Assembly (NCBI GenBank): GCA_027314515.1
Contig: DAHVAR010000046.1
Coordinates: forward strand, 1-44,137
DNA: 44,137 bases
Direction: 5' to 3'
Source of the DNA: Actinomycetota bacterium
GTDB taxonomy: Bacteria > Actinomycetota > Actinomycetes > Streptosporangiales > Streptosporangiaceae
Part shown: piece by piece, positions 9,101 through 17,277 of the stretch
How the letters are laid out: each line of letters begins with the position of its first letter
How positions within the stretch are numbered: position 1 is the stretch's first letter
Notes under the pieces: generated by a model
Database searches by the model: none
Told to the model about the DNA's origin: nothing
What the model saw: the letters and a program-made list of their open reading frames with translations, nothing else
Position numbers and translations under genes: made by a program

Positions 9101-10055
9101 CCGGAGCGCCCGGCGGAGCGAGGTCCCGTAGCAGCAGTTCGACCAGCCCGTTCTCTACGTCAAGGCCGGCCAGCCGGGCCGGCCCGGTGATGGCAAGCCG
9201 GACTTGCCCGGCCGTCATCGGTCCGACAACGACCTGCCTGAACTGCAGCGCGCGAGCGAGGCCCGGGTATCGCAGCGCCTGCGAGTAGAAGTCGGCGCGC
9301 AGCGCGAGTACCACCCGGAACGTGCCGGCGAGCTCGCAGACCGAAGCGATGAAGTCGCTTCGGCCGGTCTCGTCCTCCCGCGACGTGAAGATCGCCTCGA
9401 ACTGGTCGAGGATGACCGTCTGCCCGGCGCCAGGACCGGCCGCCGCGAGCTCGGCAAGCTGTGCCCGCAGCGCCGCGAGGGGCGTGGCAGCCGGATCGAG
9501 TAGCACCCAGGGCGTCGCCAGGCGCGCGATCAGGCCAGCCCGCAACAGCGACGACTTACCCGCACCGGATGGCCCGACGATGATCAGCGGCATGGCCGCT
9601 GCAGGCGCCGGGCCGTCAGGGCCCTGGCCAGCGTCCCCGGCGGCCATCTCCGCGAGCCGGTCAGCAAGTTCGTCACGGCCGAAGAACCACCGCGCATCCT
9701 CCGGCTCGAAACTGGCGAGGCCACGGTACGGCGCGTCACGGGAGGCCTTGCGGCCCGGCGCGCGCTTGGCCCGGCGCATGGCGTCCGTCCAGCGCGCGAA
9801 CCGTCCGGGATTGGTCTCGCCGCACGCACGCAGGATCTTGAGCAGCTGTTCCGGCTGGCTGCTGGCAGGCAGATGACGGCCGGCAAAGTAGTCGCCGGTA
9901 GTGCTGATCGGCAGCCCGGCCGCTCGCGCAACCTGCCGGACAGTCAGCCCGGCTGCCATCCTGGTAGCTGTGAGCTCACGGCCGAAGTCCTGCTGGGTCG
10001 CGATCAAGTCCGGATCACCTGGCGCAGTGCGCGCTTGGTCAAGCTCATGCGTCAC
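6168..10055 (-). CDS. HTH - nSTAND-type NTPase - 14 WD40 repeat protein
   Basis: A protein of about 1295 residues. The N-terminal 70 residues hold an Xre-like helix-turn-helix (MAAGLTVRQVARAAGLP). A conserved PYRGLASFEPEDARWFFGRD block opens the NTPase; Walker A is GPSGAGKSS and a Walker B-like DQFEAIF follows. A helical region leads to a hydrophobic segment (LVAALAVLVVVVFGLAGYAF) and a Gln/Ala/Arg coiled stretch, then 14 WD40 repeats with AFSPDG...RLWD signatures, enough for two 7-blade propellers. These STAND proteins are thought to switch by ATP binding after ligand recognition by the repeats; many sit in signalling or conflict loci. GTG at 10055 follows a GGGGGGA sequence; the longer frame to 10175 has no RBS. 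Confidence 0.88.
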   Translation of the reverse strand: MTHELDQARTAPGDPDLIATQQDFGRELTATRMAAGLTVRQVARAAGLPISTTGDYFAGRHLPASSQPEQLLKILRACGETNPGRFARWTDAMRRAKRAPGRKASRDAPYRGLASFEPEDARWFFGRDELADRLAEMAAGDAGQGPDGPAPAAAMPLIIVGPSGAGKSSLLRAGLIARLATPWVLLDPAATPLAALRAQLAELAAAGPGAGQTVILDQFEAIFTSREDETGRSDFIASVCELAGTFRVVLALRADFYSQALRYPGLARALQFRQVVVGPMTAGQVRLAITGPARLAGLDVENGLVELLLRDLAPPGAPAGISTGRSSASEAAVAAVAAVAHEPGALPLLSHAMLATWEHSHGATLTIADYLAGGGIRQAVVRTAERAYGELPEAQQELAQRLFLSLVHVAGDAPPARAVVTLSELRAWSDGADVEQVMDRFVAERLITVDAHTAQITHDALLTAWPRLRSWIDASEADLRTRRRIIEAARNWQEAGREAAALWRGSQLAIAGEWVAGEARRASLGALAREFVSASVAAQQASELGVRRRTRRLQRLVAALAVLVVVVFGLAGYAFQQRQEASTARDQADSREVAVEASQVRSQDAPLAAQLGVVSYDIAHTPQGTASLLAAAGSPSAARILDSSGVVESVSLSPDRKLLAVAAADGSLRLWDVAAPGHPLPVGGPLVKRSSEPLYTVAFSPDGTILAAAGAGRTISLWNVSSPDRPVRLGKPLAGPANTVYSVAFSPDGKTLAAGSADETVRLWDVSDPARPEPLGVPLTGFSGYVQSVAFAPGGTVLAAGSADKTVRLWDVANPARPVALGKPLTGPHDIVTAVAFSPDGGLLAAASQDDRVWLWKLTPARSGRNGRAAGLTAVPDGSLTGATDWVNAVAFSPDGTELAAGTSDASVLVWNVARRSLIAELPHPQPVTSLAWDGGGLLAAGDADGTVSIWKLPTPVLLTGSPAYDAAFSPDGEMLAVSSQDSLQLWSAASRQQLAERAVPGTFVNAVAFAPHGGILATAYADGMFQLWRATGTLAPLGSPVRASASGMTETVALSPDGQVAATGGDDGTLRLWSVRDPAHPQLLATEHDAGSYLFGVAFAPDGKTVAAASADGLTRLWNVADPAHPVLLGRPLAGPSSYAISVAFSPDGRLLAVGSADKTVRLWNVTDASRPVRVGPPLTGPTGYVYGVAFSPDGKMLAAAVTDGTVWLWDLARPADPALFATLNGPQGHVYSVAFAPEGNLLAAASADGTVRLWDTSPAAAMSAVCADAGQPLTRQEWATYVPGVPYRVPCSR
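9037..9063. repeat. 9-bp tandem repeat inside the NTPase gene
   Basis: Three perfect tandem copies of GCCACGGCC. In the NTPase reading frame they encode an Ala-Ala-Val repeat (AAVAAVAAVA) between the ATPase core and the next helix. Such an in-frame repeat can vary in copy number without breaking the frame. Confidence 0.7.
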
Positions 10056-10188
10056 GCCGGTCCCCCCAACGTCAGCAACAGCACCGGACAGGCGAGCTAC
10101 CGCCACCTCAGCGCTGTCCGAAGTTGTCCGGACATTAGCGCAGCCGACGACCCAGCAGCAGCTAAATGTCAGCATCGTTAACAGGGGA

Positions 10189-10228
10189 CGCCGCGCGGTC
10201 CCGGTGCCATCAGCGGGACCGCGCGGCG
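10189..10228 (-). terminator. Strong hairpin downstream of the IlvX-like gene
   Basis: A perfect 14-bp inverted repeat: the core arms CCGCGCGGTCCC (10191-10202) and GGGACCGCGCGG (10215-10226), plus two flanking C-G pairs, around a 12-nt loop. It lies 90 bp past the stop of the thiamine-diphosphate enzyme gene and upstream of the NTPase gene, both on the minus strand, so it is well placed to end the first transcript. No U-tract follows, as is usual in actinomycetes. Confidence 0.65.
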
Positions 10229-10265
10229 AGGGGATCCCGGCAAGCCGGCGAGCCCGAACCAGGCT

Positions 10266-10302
10266 GGCGGCGCAACGGGCCGGCGGCGCAACAGGCCGGC
10301 GG
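10266..10302. repeat. 16-bp tandem repeat in the intergenic region
   Basis: GGCGGCGCAACGGGCC is followed directly by GGCGGCGCAACAGGCC and a partial third copy (GGCGG). It lies just beyond the stop of the IlvX-like gene and before the terminator hairpin. Role unknown. Confidence 0.6.
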
Positions 10303-10319
10303 ATCGCCCGCCTCGTGCG

Positions 10320-11882
10320 TCAGCCGCGCGGTGGCATCGCGGCCTCGATGAGATGCGGGCCGGGCTCGGCGAACGCGTGCCGCAACTGCGCGGCGAAATC
10401 GGCCGCAGTGGTCGCCCTGCTGGCCGGCACTCCCATTCCCGCCGCGAGCGCGGTGAAGTCGATGTCGGGCCTGGAGAGGTCCAGCAGGTCGCGCGCCGCG
10501 CAACCGCTCGCCGGAGCGCCGGTCCGCTCGAGTTCCATGGTGAGGATCGCGTAAGCGCGGTTGCTGAAGATGACCGTGGTGATGTCGAGTTGCTCGCGCG
10601 CATGCGTCCACAGCGCGGACGCGGTGTACATCGCGCTGCCGTCTGCTTCCAGCGCCAGGACCGGGCGGTCCGGGCAGGCCACCGCCGCCCCGGTCGCCAG
10701 CGGCAGGCCCTGGCCGATCGCCCCGCCAGTCAGGCTCAGCCAGTCATGCGGGGGCGCACTCGCCGTGGCGGCCGGCAGCCAGATGCCGGACGTGTTCGCC
10801 TCGTCGCAGACGATCGCGCCCTCGGGCAACAGCGCGCCGATGACGCCGGCGGCCGTCTGCGCGGTCAGCTCGCCATCGGGCAGTCCGGGGCGTTCCGGCC
10901 GCGGTGGCTGCGGCGAGCCTGGCGCCTGGGCCGCGCCGACCAGGTCGGCCAGTGCGGCCAGCGCACCGGGCACGTCGTCGGCGGGCTCTGCGAGCACGTG
11001 CAGCTGGCAGCCGGGCGGAACCGGCGTGCTGGGCTTGTCCGGGTAAGCGAAGAAGGACACCGGCGCGGTCGCTCCGGCGAGGATCAGATGACGCGTGCCG
11101 TCAAGCTGGCTGGCCGCCACTTCGACGAGGTAGGCCAGCCGGTCGGCCGGCGGGATCCCGGCGCCGCGCTCGTGCCTGGCGGCGAACGTCTCGCCGAGCA
11201 GCCGCGCGCCGGTCGCCCTGGCGGCGCGGCTGGCGGCTTCGAGTGCGGGACGGCGCAGGCCGGTGCCGCCGAGCAGGATCACTGCCGGTTCGCCGCTCCG
11301 CAGCGCGGCCGCCGCGTCCCGGATCACCTCGCCGGGAACCGGCGAGGGCAGCCGCGGGGCGACCGGCGCGGCGATCCCGCCGCCCTCGGTCCAGGTAACG
11401 TCGGCGGGCAGGATGAGCGTGGCAACCTGGCCGGGCGCGCGCAGCGCTGCGGCGACTGCCTCGGCTGCGTCACTGCCCGCATCGCAGCTGCGCGCGATCC
11501 GCCGCACCCAGCCGGAAACCGACCCGGCAAGGGCGTCGATGTCGGACTCCAGCGGGGCGTCGAACCGCTTGTGGTAGGTGGCGTGATCGCCGACGATGGC
11601 CAGCAGCGGCGTCCGGGCCCGGCGCGCGTTATGCAGGTTGGCAAGCCCGTTGGCCAGGCCGGGGCCGAGGTGGAGGAGCGCCGCCGCAGGCCGGCCCGTC
11701 ATGCGGCCGTAGCCATCAGCCGCGCCGGTCGCCACTCCCTCGAACAGGCACAGTACGCCGCGCAGTTCGGGAACGGTATCGAGCGCCGCGACGAAATGCA
11801 TCTCCGACGTACCGGGATTTGCGAAGCAGGTGGTAACCCCGCAATCCGCGAGCGTGCGCGCGACAGCCTGAGCACCGTTCAC
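10320..11882 (-). CDS. Thiamine-diphosphate enzyme, IlvX/acetolactate synthase-like
   Basis: A protein of about 520 residues with the usual three-domain plan of thiamine-diphosphate decarboxylases/synthases. The N-terminus (NGAQAVARTLADCGVTTCFANPGTSEMHF) and the catalytic-Glu region (LCLFEGVATGAADGYGRMTG) are closest to mycobacterial IlvX-like proteins; the C-terminal cofactor motif is EADGSAMYT...SNRAYAIL. Acetohydroxy-acid synthases make the first committed step of branched-chain amino-acid synthesis, but IlvX-like members usually lack a neighbouring regulatory subunit gene, as here, and may act on other 2-oxo acids. GTG at 11882 is chosen because AGAGGA lies 6-11 nt upstream. Family strong; substrate not known. 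Confidence 0.82.
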   Translation of the reverse strand: MNGAQAVARTLADCGVTTCFANPGTSEMHFVAALDTVPELRGVLCLFEGVATGAADGYGRMTGRPAAALLHLGPGLANGLANLHNARRARTPLLAIVGDHATYHKRFDAPLESDIDALAGSVSGWVRRIARSCDAGSDAAEAVAAALRAPGQVATLILPADVTWTEGGGIAAPVAPRLPSPVPGEVIRDAAAALRSGEPAVILLGGTGLRRPALEAASRAARATGARLLGETFAARHERGAGIPPADRLAYLVEVAASQLDGTRHLILAGATAPVSFFAYPDKPSTPVPPGCQLHVLAEPADDVPGALAALADLVGAAQAPGSPQPPRPERPGLPDGELTAQTAAGVIGALLPEGAIVCDEANTSGIWLPAATASAPPHDWLSLTGGAIGQGLPLATGAAVACPDRPVLALEADGSAMYTASALWTHAREQLDITTVIFSNRAYAILTMELERTGAPASGCAARDLLDLSRPDIDFTALAAGMGVPASRATTAADFAAQLRHAFAEPGPHLIEAAMPPRG

Positions 11883-12055
11883 GTCGTTCCTCTCATGGCA
11901 GAGTCGCAGTGCCGTCAACCTGAACCTGGGGACCATGCGCGGCCCGGTTACGACCAGGTGCTTTCCAGGCCGAACGCACGCCAAGGCCGGTTCAGGCGGA
12001 CGGCTTCCGGGTACCTGACACCCTACGGTCGCTGCGGGCAGGGGGTGTGTGCGTA

Positions 12056-12253
12056 ATGAGACCGCCGGGACTTAGCCGGTATCTGCGGGGCACCAGGCCC
12101 GGCGAGGAACCGGCGACGATTCACGCCGCCGAGCTGCACGGTCAGGACGAATACCGCGCCTTGTGCGACGGTCGCGCGGTCGTGCCGGTACCGGGCCGTT
12201 TCGATCCGGGCGATCCGGCCGCGTGCCCGCAGTGCCGCTCGCTCGCGGCCTGA
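12056..12253 (+). CDS. Small CxxC protein of unknown function
   Basis: A 65-residue soluble protein with a central IHAAELHGQDEYRALCDG segment and a C-terminal PGRFDPGDPAACPQCRS motif, giving three Cys including one CxxC, which could bind zinc. ATG at 12056 has a CAGGGGGTG sequence upstream; the frame opens nine bases earlier at a GTG. It stands alone on the plus strand between two minus-strand operons. The motif-rich composition and good RBS favour a real gene; no function is recognised. Confidence 0.6.
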   Translation: MRPPGLSRYLRGTRPGEEPATIHAAELHGQDEYRALCDGRAVVPVPGRFDPGDPAACPQCRSLAA

Positions 12254-12308
12254 CCAGCCGCCGTGACGGGGTGCCGGCGAGTTGCGGCCGGCTTGCGCTG
12301 CTCAGCTA

Positions 12309-13130
12309 TCAGCTCGCCCGCTTGTAGGCGCGAACCGCCAGCGGCCCGAAAACTATGAAGATCCCTGCCAGCCAGGCGACGCTCTTCCACAGGTTCGCTT
12401 CGATCGGGCCGCCGATGGCAAGGGCCCGCATGGTGTTGATGACGTATGTCACCGGCTGATTGTTGGCGAAGGCCTGCAGCCAGCCCGGCATCGACGAGAT
12501 CGGCACGAACGCCGAGCTGAGGAACGTCACCGGGAAGAGCCAGATCAGCCCGAAGGCCTGGACAGATTCCTCGTCTCCGATGGCCAGGCCGGTGAACGCG
12601 GCGATCAGGCAGATCGACAGCCCGAAGACCATGGCCAGCACGATCATCAGGACGGCCGGCCCCGCGCCGTTGGTGAACCGGAAGCCGACCGCGTAGCCGA
12701 CGCCGACGACGATCAGGACCGTCACCAGCATCCGCCCGGTGTCGGCCACCAGCCGGCCGGCCAGCACCGCCGATCTCGCCATCGGCATGGACCGGAGCCG
12801 GTCGATCACGCCCTTCTTCAGCTCTTGCGCCAGCGCGATCGCCGTGCCGAAGGTGGCGAACGCCGCGGTCTGGCCGAGGATTCCGGGCATCAGGAAATCG
12901 ACATACGGCCTGTTCCCCGACACGTGGATCGCGCCGCCGAACACGTAGCGGAACATCAGCACGAACATGACCGGCTGGATCACGGTGAACACCAGGTACG
13001 CGGGCACCCGCGTCCAGACCAGCAGGTTGCGGCGAGTGATCGTCAGGGTGTCGGTGATTGCCCAGCGACTGCGGACGACCAGGCCGGGATCATCCGGCGT
13101 GGCATTCCTCAGGGCGATTGCGGCGGTCAT
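12309..13130 (-). CDS. ABC-2 type permease, DrrB-like
   Basis: A 273-residue membrane protein with six hydrophobic segments of the ABC-2 export permease fold. Characteristic features are the N-terminal WAITDTLTITRRNLLVWTRVP segment, the VMFVLMFRYVFGGAI helix, and the FLSSAFVPISSMPGWLQAFANNQPVTYVI block of daunorubicin-resistance-type permeases. It should form the membrane channel for the ATPase encoded just upstream; their genes overlap by 4 nt (ATGA), which implies translational coupling. The exported compound (drug or lipid) is not known. Confidence 0.92.
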   Translation of the reverse strand: MTAAIALRNATPDDPGLVVRSRWAITDTLTITRRNLLVWTRVPAYLVFTVIQPVMFVLMFRYVFGGAIHVSGNRPYVDFLMPGILGQTAAFATFGTAIALAQELKKGVIDRLRSMPMARSAVLAGRLVADTGRMLVTVLIVVGVGYAVGFRFTNGAGPAVLMIVLAMVFGLSICLIAAFTGLAIGDEESVQAFGLIWLFPVTFLSSAFVPISSMPGWLQAFANNQPVTYVINTMRALAIGGPIEANLWKSVAWLAGIFIVFGPLAVRAYKRAS

Positions 13131-14158
13131 GATGCATCCTTCACGGTGTCCTTGCTGGCGCGTTTCCGGCCGCGACGGCCGTTGGCCAGTGCTTTCTCGT
13201 CTTCGGCGGCATGCCCGGTCAGGGCCAGGAACACGTCGTCCAGCGACGGCCGGCGCAGCGCGAGACCCTGCGTCCGCACGCCGACCTCGTCAAGAGCCCG
13301 GACTGCCTCGATCAGCGCGTCGGACCCGCGGCCGCCGACGCCGACGTTCACTACGCCCGTCTCCTTGTCCGCGTGCGGCTCGCCTTCGCCGACACTTGCC
13401 ACGGCCGCGACCGCATCGCTGATCCGGGACCGGTCCGGCACCGTGAACTCGAGCACGTCCCCGCCGACGCGGCTCTTGAGCTCCTCTGCCGTCCCGGCGG
13501 CGATGACCAGGCCATGATCGATCACGACGATCTCGTCGGCCAGTTCATCCGCCTCGTCCAGGTACTGAGTGGTCAGTAGCGTCGTCGTCCCGTCGGCGAC
13601 CAGCGACCGGATGATGTCCCACATACCGAGCCTCGACCGGGGGTCCAGACCAGTGGTCGGCTCATCGAGGAACAGGACCTTGGGCCTGCCCACGAGGCTC
13701 GCGGCGAGGTCAAGCCGGCGCTGCATGCCGCCGGAGAAATTCTTGGCCGCCCGCCCGGCGGCATCGGTCAGGTCGAACTGTGCCAGCAACTCGACCGCGC
13801 GCCGCCGTGCCTCCGCCCGGCTCAGGTGGAACAGCCGCCCGACGATCTCGAGATTCTCCCGGCCGGTGAGCTCCTCCTGGATAGCCGCCGACTGTCCGGA
13901 CAGGCCGATCAGCCGGCGCACCGCCGCAGCCTCCCGGACGACGTCGCGGCCCTCGACTACTGCGCGGCCCTTGTCCGGTCGCAACAGAGTGGTCAGGATC
14001 CGCACAGCGGTTGTCTTGCCGGCGCCATTCGGGCCGAGTACACCGAGCACGGTGCCGCGCGGCACCGCAAGGTCGATACCGCGCAGCGCGTGTACCTCAC
14101 CGAACGCCTTCGTTAGGCCCTCGACGAGAATCGCTGGCCCTGAACTGTCCTGTGACAC
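13127..14158 (-). CDS. ABC transporter ATP-binding protein, DrrA-like
   Basis: An approximately 343-residue ATPase. Visible motifs are Walker A GPNGAGKTT, the Q-loop (SGQSAAIQEEL), the signature FSGGMQRRLDLA, Walker B KVLFLDEPTTGLDPRSR, and the H-loop after TTLLTTQYLDEADELAD. The C-terminal DrrA-type regulatory domain ends with LRRPSLDDVFLALTGHAAE and a basic tail. It energises the DrrB-like permease (4-nt overlap). Of the candidate GTG codons, 14158 has AGGAG at 5 nt spacing (14164-14168), so it is preferred over the longer frame to 14194. A promoter with repeated operator-like sequences lies 70-115 bp upstream. Confidence 0.92.
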   Translation of the reverse strand: MSQDSSGPAILVEGLTKAFGEVHALRGIDLAVPRGTVLGVLGPNGAGKTTAVRILTTLLRPDKGRAVVEGRDVVREAAAVRRLIGLSGQSAAIQEELTGRENLEIVGRLFHLSRAEARRRAVELLAQFDLTDAAGRAAKNFSGGMQRRLDLAASLVGRPKVLFLDEPTTGLDPRSRLGMWDIIRSLVADGTTTLLTTQYLDEADELADEIVVIDHGLVIAAGTAEELKSRVGGDVLEFTVPDRSRISDAVAAVASVGEGEPHADKETGVVNVGVGGRGSDALIEAVRALDEVGVRTQGLALRRPSLDDVFLALTGHAAEDEKALANGRRGRKRASKDTVKDAS

Positions 14159-14232
14159 TGGCACTCCTAGCGGCGCTGCGGCGACAACCGGCACGACCCG
14201 CGAGCACTGCTCGCCCGGTACCTCAGAACCTT

Positions 14233-14275
14233 AAGTACTATCGTGTTCGCCCGTCAAGCTATATCGCGTTCGCGA
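14233..14275 (-). promoter_or_regulatory. Promoter/operator of the drrAB-like operon
   Basis: Read on the minus strand, GCGAACGCGATA (14262-14273) and GCGAACACGATA (14239-14250) form a 12-bp direct repeat with one mismatch, 23 bp centre to centre. TTGACG lies between them and TTAAGG follows 17 nt later as possible -35/-10 elements, so the repeats bracket the -35 box. The distal copy is also a near-palindrome (TCGCG-AA-CGCGA). This is a plausible site for a TetR-like or other repressor, but no regulator gene is adjacent. Confidence 0.5.
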
Positions 14276-14625
14276 CCGAAGTCGTCTGCGTCGGCGCTCG
14301 GCCGATCGCAGATTCCTTGGCGACCTTAAGTCCTGCCCGATCAATGGCCGGAAACCGAACCTACCGGCCGGACAGTGGTCTGAGGCAAGTCAATAAGACC
14401 ACCGGACCATGATCGCACCGTCTTCGGCCAGTCACCCAGCGCTCAGCAACGAAAAGGTGCGCCGTCGGTTCGGTTAGCTCGACAGTCTCTATGACCGGGC
14501 CACCCTCCAGCGCATGCTGTCCAGCCGGCGTCGGCCAACTCGGGCAGACCGGCAGCGGTCAGTCGCACCGTGTACGCCCACGGCGGATGCATGCCAGAGC
14601 GCGGTTCCCAGGGAACAACGGCTCG
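14276..14625. other. Gene-free stretch with a possible methyltransferase remnant
   Basis: No intact gene is seen. On the plus strand around 14451-14520 one frame reads NEKVRRRFG-stop-LDSLYDRATLQRML, which resembles the N-terminus of a class I SAM methyltransferase interrupted by a TAG codon; beyond it the frame loses similarity. This is a weak resemblance over about 24 residues and may be chance. Confidence 0.25.
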
Positions 14626-15657
14626 CTAGCCCTTGCAGAACGCCGCGAGATCGCGGGCGGTGTCCCGGCTGATCTCCGGGCACGCGATCGTGAATATCTC
14701 GGTGCCGTGCATGGTCCCCATCACCTGGCGGCACCGGGCCGGGACACCGGCCGAGAGCAGCAGCCGGTAGAAGTTGATGCCTTCGTCGCGCAACGGGTCG
14801 CATTCGTTCACGCTGATCACGGTCGGCGGGAAGCCCTCGACATCCTGAGCGGTCGCGAACGACGGCCAGGCCAGCGGATTGCGCTCGGTGAAGGCCTCGA
14901 TCCCGTAACCCACGGGACCGCGGTTGTTGTGCAGGTCGAGCAGGATGCCGTTGTTCTCGGCCGACGACGGGCACTCCGGCGTCGGCCACTCACCGCGGAT
15001 GTACGGGCACATCGCGTACAGGCCCTTGATGAGGCCGAGGTCACCGTCCCGCCGGAGCTTGAGCCCGGTGGCGAGCGTCAGGTTCCCCCCGCCGCTCTCA
15101 CCCGCGACGATGACACGGGACGGGTCGATGTTGAGTTGCCCGGCGTTCGCGACGACCCACTTCAAGCCGGACACGCAATCGTTAAGGCCGGCCGGGAACG
15201 TGGCCACCTCGGGTACTGACGAGGGCGCCACTGAGTTGCGGAAGTCGACCATTGCCACGGCCACGCCATTAGCCGCGATGATCTTTCCCCAGCCGCGGTA
15301 CATGCCGTCGTAGCACGACAGCGACGCCATCCCGCCGCCGTGGATGTAGTAGACGCAGGCAACCGTCTCGTCATTGTCAGGGCGGATGACCTGAAGGTTG
15401 ATGGTGTTGCCGTCGGGCGATGAGACAACTTTCTCGGTATGCACGCGCAGCCCGGCCGACGGAGCAGCCTCCTCGGTGTCACACAGATCCATGAAGGAGC
15501 GGAAGAGCTCGGCCTGCTGGCGAGCCTCCTCGGAGTTGGCCTCAGCCAGCAGTGTCTCGCGGCTGTCCACGTCCCCGGCACCCTCGGCCGGGATACCGGC
15601 GAGGATCGCCTTCAGCCTTGGGTCCAGCCGGATGTCAGCCGCGATGTCATAAGCCAT
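14626..15657 (-). CDS. Alpha/beta hydrolase, HSL-type esterase
   Basis: A 343-residue alpha/beta-hydrolase-fold enzyme. The oxyanion-hole motif HGGG (YYIHGGGMA) and the nucleophile elbow GESGGG identify the hormone-sensitive-lipase-like family; the catalytic Asp is probably in ISVNECDPLRDEG and the His in GTMHGTEIF. Such enzymes hydrolyse short-chain or aryl esters in the cytoplasm. ATG at 15657 is chosen because AAGGAGA lies upstream and the extension to 15759 is low-complexity. An N-terminal region of about 85 residues precedes the hydrolase core. It stands alone on the minus strand. Family firm; natural substrate unknown. Confidence 0.9.
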   Translation of the reverse strand: MAYDIAADIRLDPRLKAILAGIPAEGAGDVDSRETLLAEANSEEARQQAELFRSFMDLCDTEEAAPSAGLRVHTEKVVSSPDGNTINLQVIRPDNDETVACVYYIHGGGMASLSCYDGMYRGWGKIIAANGVAVAMVDFRNSVAPSSVPEVATFPAGLNDCVSGLKWVVANAGQLNIDPSRVIVAGESGGGNLTLATGLKLRRDGDLGLIKGLYAMCPYIRGEWPTPECPSSAENNGILLDLHNNRGPVGYGIEAFTERNPLAWPSFATAQDVEGFPPTVISVNECDPLRDEGINFYRLLLSAGVPARCRQVMGTMHGTEIFTIACPEISRDTARDLAAFCKG

Positions 15658-15882
15658 GGTGAGGTTCTCCTTGCTCGTGCTGCTCAAGCCGGCCCGGCGC
15701 GGTTCGGTGCGTCGGGCCGGGTCGCGTGCCCGGTTGCCTGTTACGGACATTAACTGCAAGCAGGTGCCACGTCACCATGACCTGACAGTCTGCCTTCTGC
15801 CATCGAACCGGCACTCCTCCGCGACGATGCCCGCTACCGTGGCCAAGTGGCCAGCGAAGAACACGCCGAACGAGGGACCGGC

Positions 15883-17277
15883 ATGTCAGCGCCGGCGCCG
15901 CGGCGCCGGCGAGTCCCGCGCCGAACGGACCAGGTGACCTACCGCGTACGCGCCGAACTGCTCGGTACGAGCCCCCCCGTGTGGCGCACCCTTGAGCTCG
16001 CTTGTGACCTGAACCTGGCCGAACTGCACGACGTACTGCAGGTCGCGTTCGGCTGGACCGATTCTCATCTGCACGGGTTCGTTGCCGGGCCGGAGTTCTA
16101 CAGCAAGGAAGCCGAGCGCTACCTGTGCCCGTTCGACGAAGAAGGCGAAGACGAGGGCGTCCCCGAAGCGCAGGTGCGCTTGGACGAGGTGCTGGCCGCG
16201 CCGGGCGACACGTTGTCCTATGCCTACGACTACGGCGACAACTGGCAGCACCTGATCACGCTCGAGGCGGCCGCACCTCGGGAGAACGGCGCACCGCGCG
16301 CGGTGTGCACTGGCGGCGAACGCGACGGGCCAGCGGAGGATTGCGGCGGCTCGCACAGCTACGAGCTGATCGCCGCGGCGGTAGATTCGCGGCGGCCTGA
16401 CCACGCAGCCGCGCGGCTGGAATTCGCCGAGATCTACGGCGACGAGGTCGACCCGGCGGATTTCCGCACTACGCCATTCGACATCGGCGAGATCAACACC
16501 GCGTTGCGCGGGCTAGGCCCGAACCCGGCGATCGACATTGCCAGCCTGCCAGTCCGCCTCGCCGAGCTGCTCCGGGCAGTTAGGACGACCGACGGCCTGC
16601 GAAGACTGCGACAGCTGTTGGCCGCCGCGGAGTTGACCCGGCCGGTCCAGGTGGACCTGGCTACGGCGGAGCGGATGGTCCGGCCCTACGCCTGGCTGCT
16701 CGACCGGGTCGGCGCCGGCGGGATCAGGCTCACCAGCGCCGGTTACCTGCCACCGGTCCACGTGTCCGCAGCGTTCACCGAACTCGGCCTGGCCGGGGAG
16801 TGGATCGGCCAGGGGAACCGGGAAGCCGATACCTTGCCCGTCCTGGAGCTACGCGAGTCGGCACAAAGGCTCGGCCTGCTCCGCAAGTACAGAGGCGAAC
16901 TCCGTCAGACTTCTCGCGGCCGGGCTGCCGCCGACGACCCCGTAGCGTTGTGGTGGCACCTGGCCGCGCGCATGCCGGTCCCGTCCGCCGATCCATTCGA
17001 GTCGGAGGCAGGCCTGCTGTTCCTCGTCGCAATTGCCGGCAGGGACGCCGACGACATCGACGCGACCGTGGCGCACATCCTCGGCTCGATTGGCTGGACG
17101 GCACCCGATGGCACGGCCCCGACGCCGGCGCAAGCCGCCTCGGCGGCCCGCGACACATTCGAGCTGTTGCGGCGGATGGGCGCCGTCACCGGCGAGCGCT
17201 TCTCCGCACGCCCGCACCTGCCTACGACGGAGGGCGCGCTCTTCGCCCGGGCGGCCTTGACGAACTGGCCAAAGTAA
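15883..17277 (+). CDS. pRiA4b ORF-3 / IS1096 passenger TnpR-like domain protein
   Basis: A 464-residue protein whose first 180 residues are a clear pRiA4b ORF-3-like domain (VTYRVRAELLGTSPPVWRTLEL, ELHDVLQVAFGWTDSHLHGF, LSYAYDYGDNWQHLITLE, CTGGERDGPAEDCGG). The family is also called the IS1096 passenger TnpR-like domain, but no transposase is nearby and a recombinase activity is not established. The C-terminal 280 residues are a helical region of unknown role. ATG at 15883 has GAGGGA upstream; GTG at 15847 is an alternative. It is convergent with the phosphatase gene, whose frame overlaps its last 429 bp. Confidence 0.82.
   Translation: MSAPAPRRRRVPRRTDQVTYRVRAELLGTSPPVWRTLELACDLNLAELHDVLQVAFGWTDSHLHGFVAGPEFYSKEAERYLCPFDEEGEDEGVPEAQVRLDEVLAAPGDTLSYAYDYGDNWQHLITLEAAAPRENGAPRAVCTGGERDGPAEDCGGSHSYELIAAAVDSRRPDHAAARLEFAEIYGDEVDPADFRTTPFDIGEINTALRGLGPNPAIDIASLPVRLAELLRAVRTTDGLRRLRQLLAAAELTRPVQVDLATAERMVRPYAWLLDRVGAGGIRLTSAGYLPPVHVSAAFTELGLAGEWIGQGNREADTLPVLELRESAQRLGLLRKYRGELRQTSRGRAAADDPVALWWHLAARMPVPSADPFESEAGLLFLVAIAGRDADDIDATVAHILGSIGWTAPDGTAPTPAQAASAARDTFELLRRMGAVTGERFSARPHLPTTEGALFARAALTNWPK

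Noticed and set aside
10353-12056. 567-codon plus-strand frame opposite the IlvX-like gene
   Set aside because: Antisense to an enzyme with all family motifs; composition is that of a GC-rich shadow frame.
12282-13517. Long plus-strand open frame (411 codons) opposite the ABC transporter genes
   Set aside because: Its product is Arg/Asp/His-rich with no motif, and it is fully antisense to two genes with complete transporter signatures.
15847-17277. IS1096-type insertion sequence around the pRiA4b-type gene
   Set aside because: Only the passenger-like domain is present; no transposase, terminal inverted repeats or target duplications were seen.
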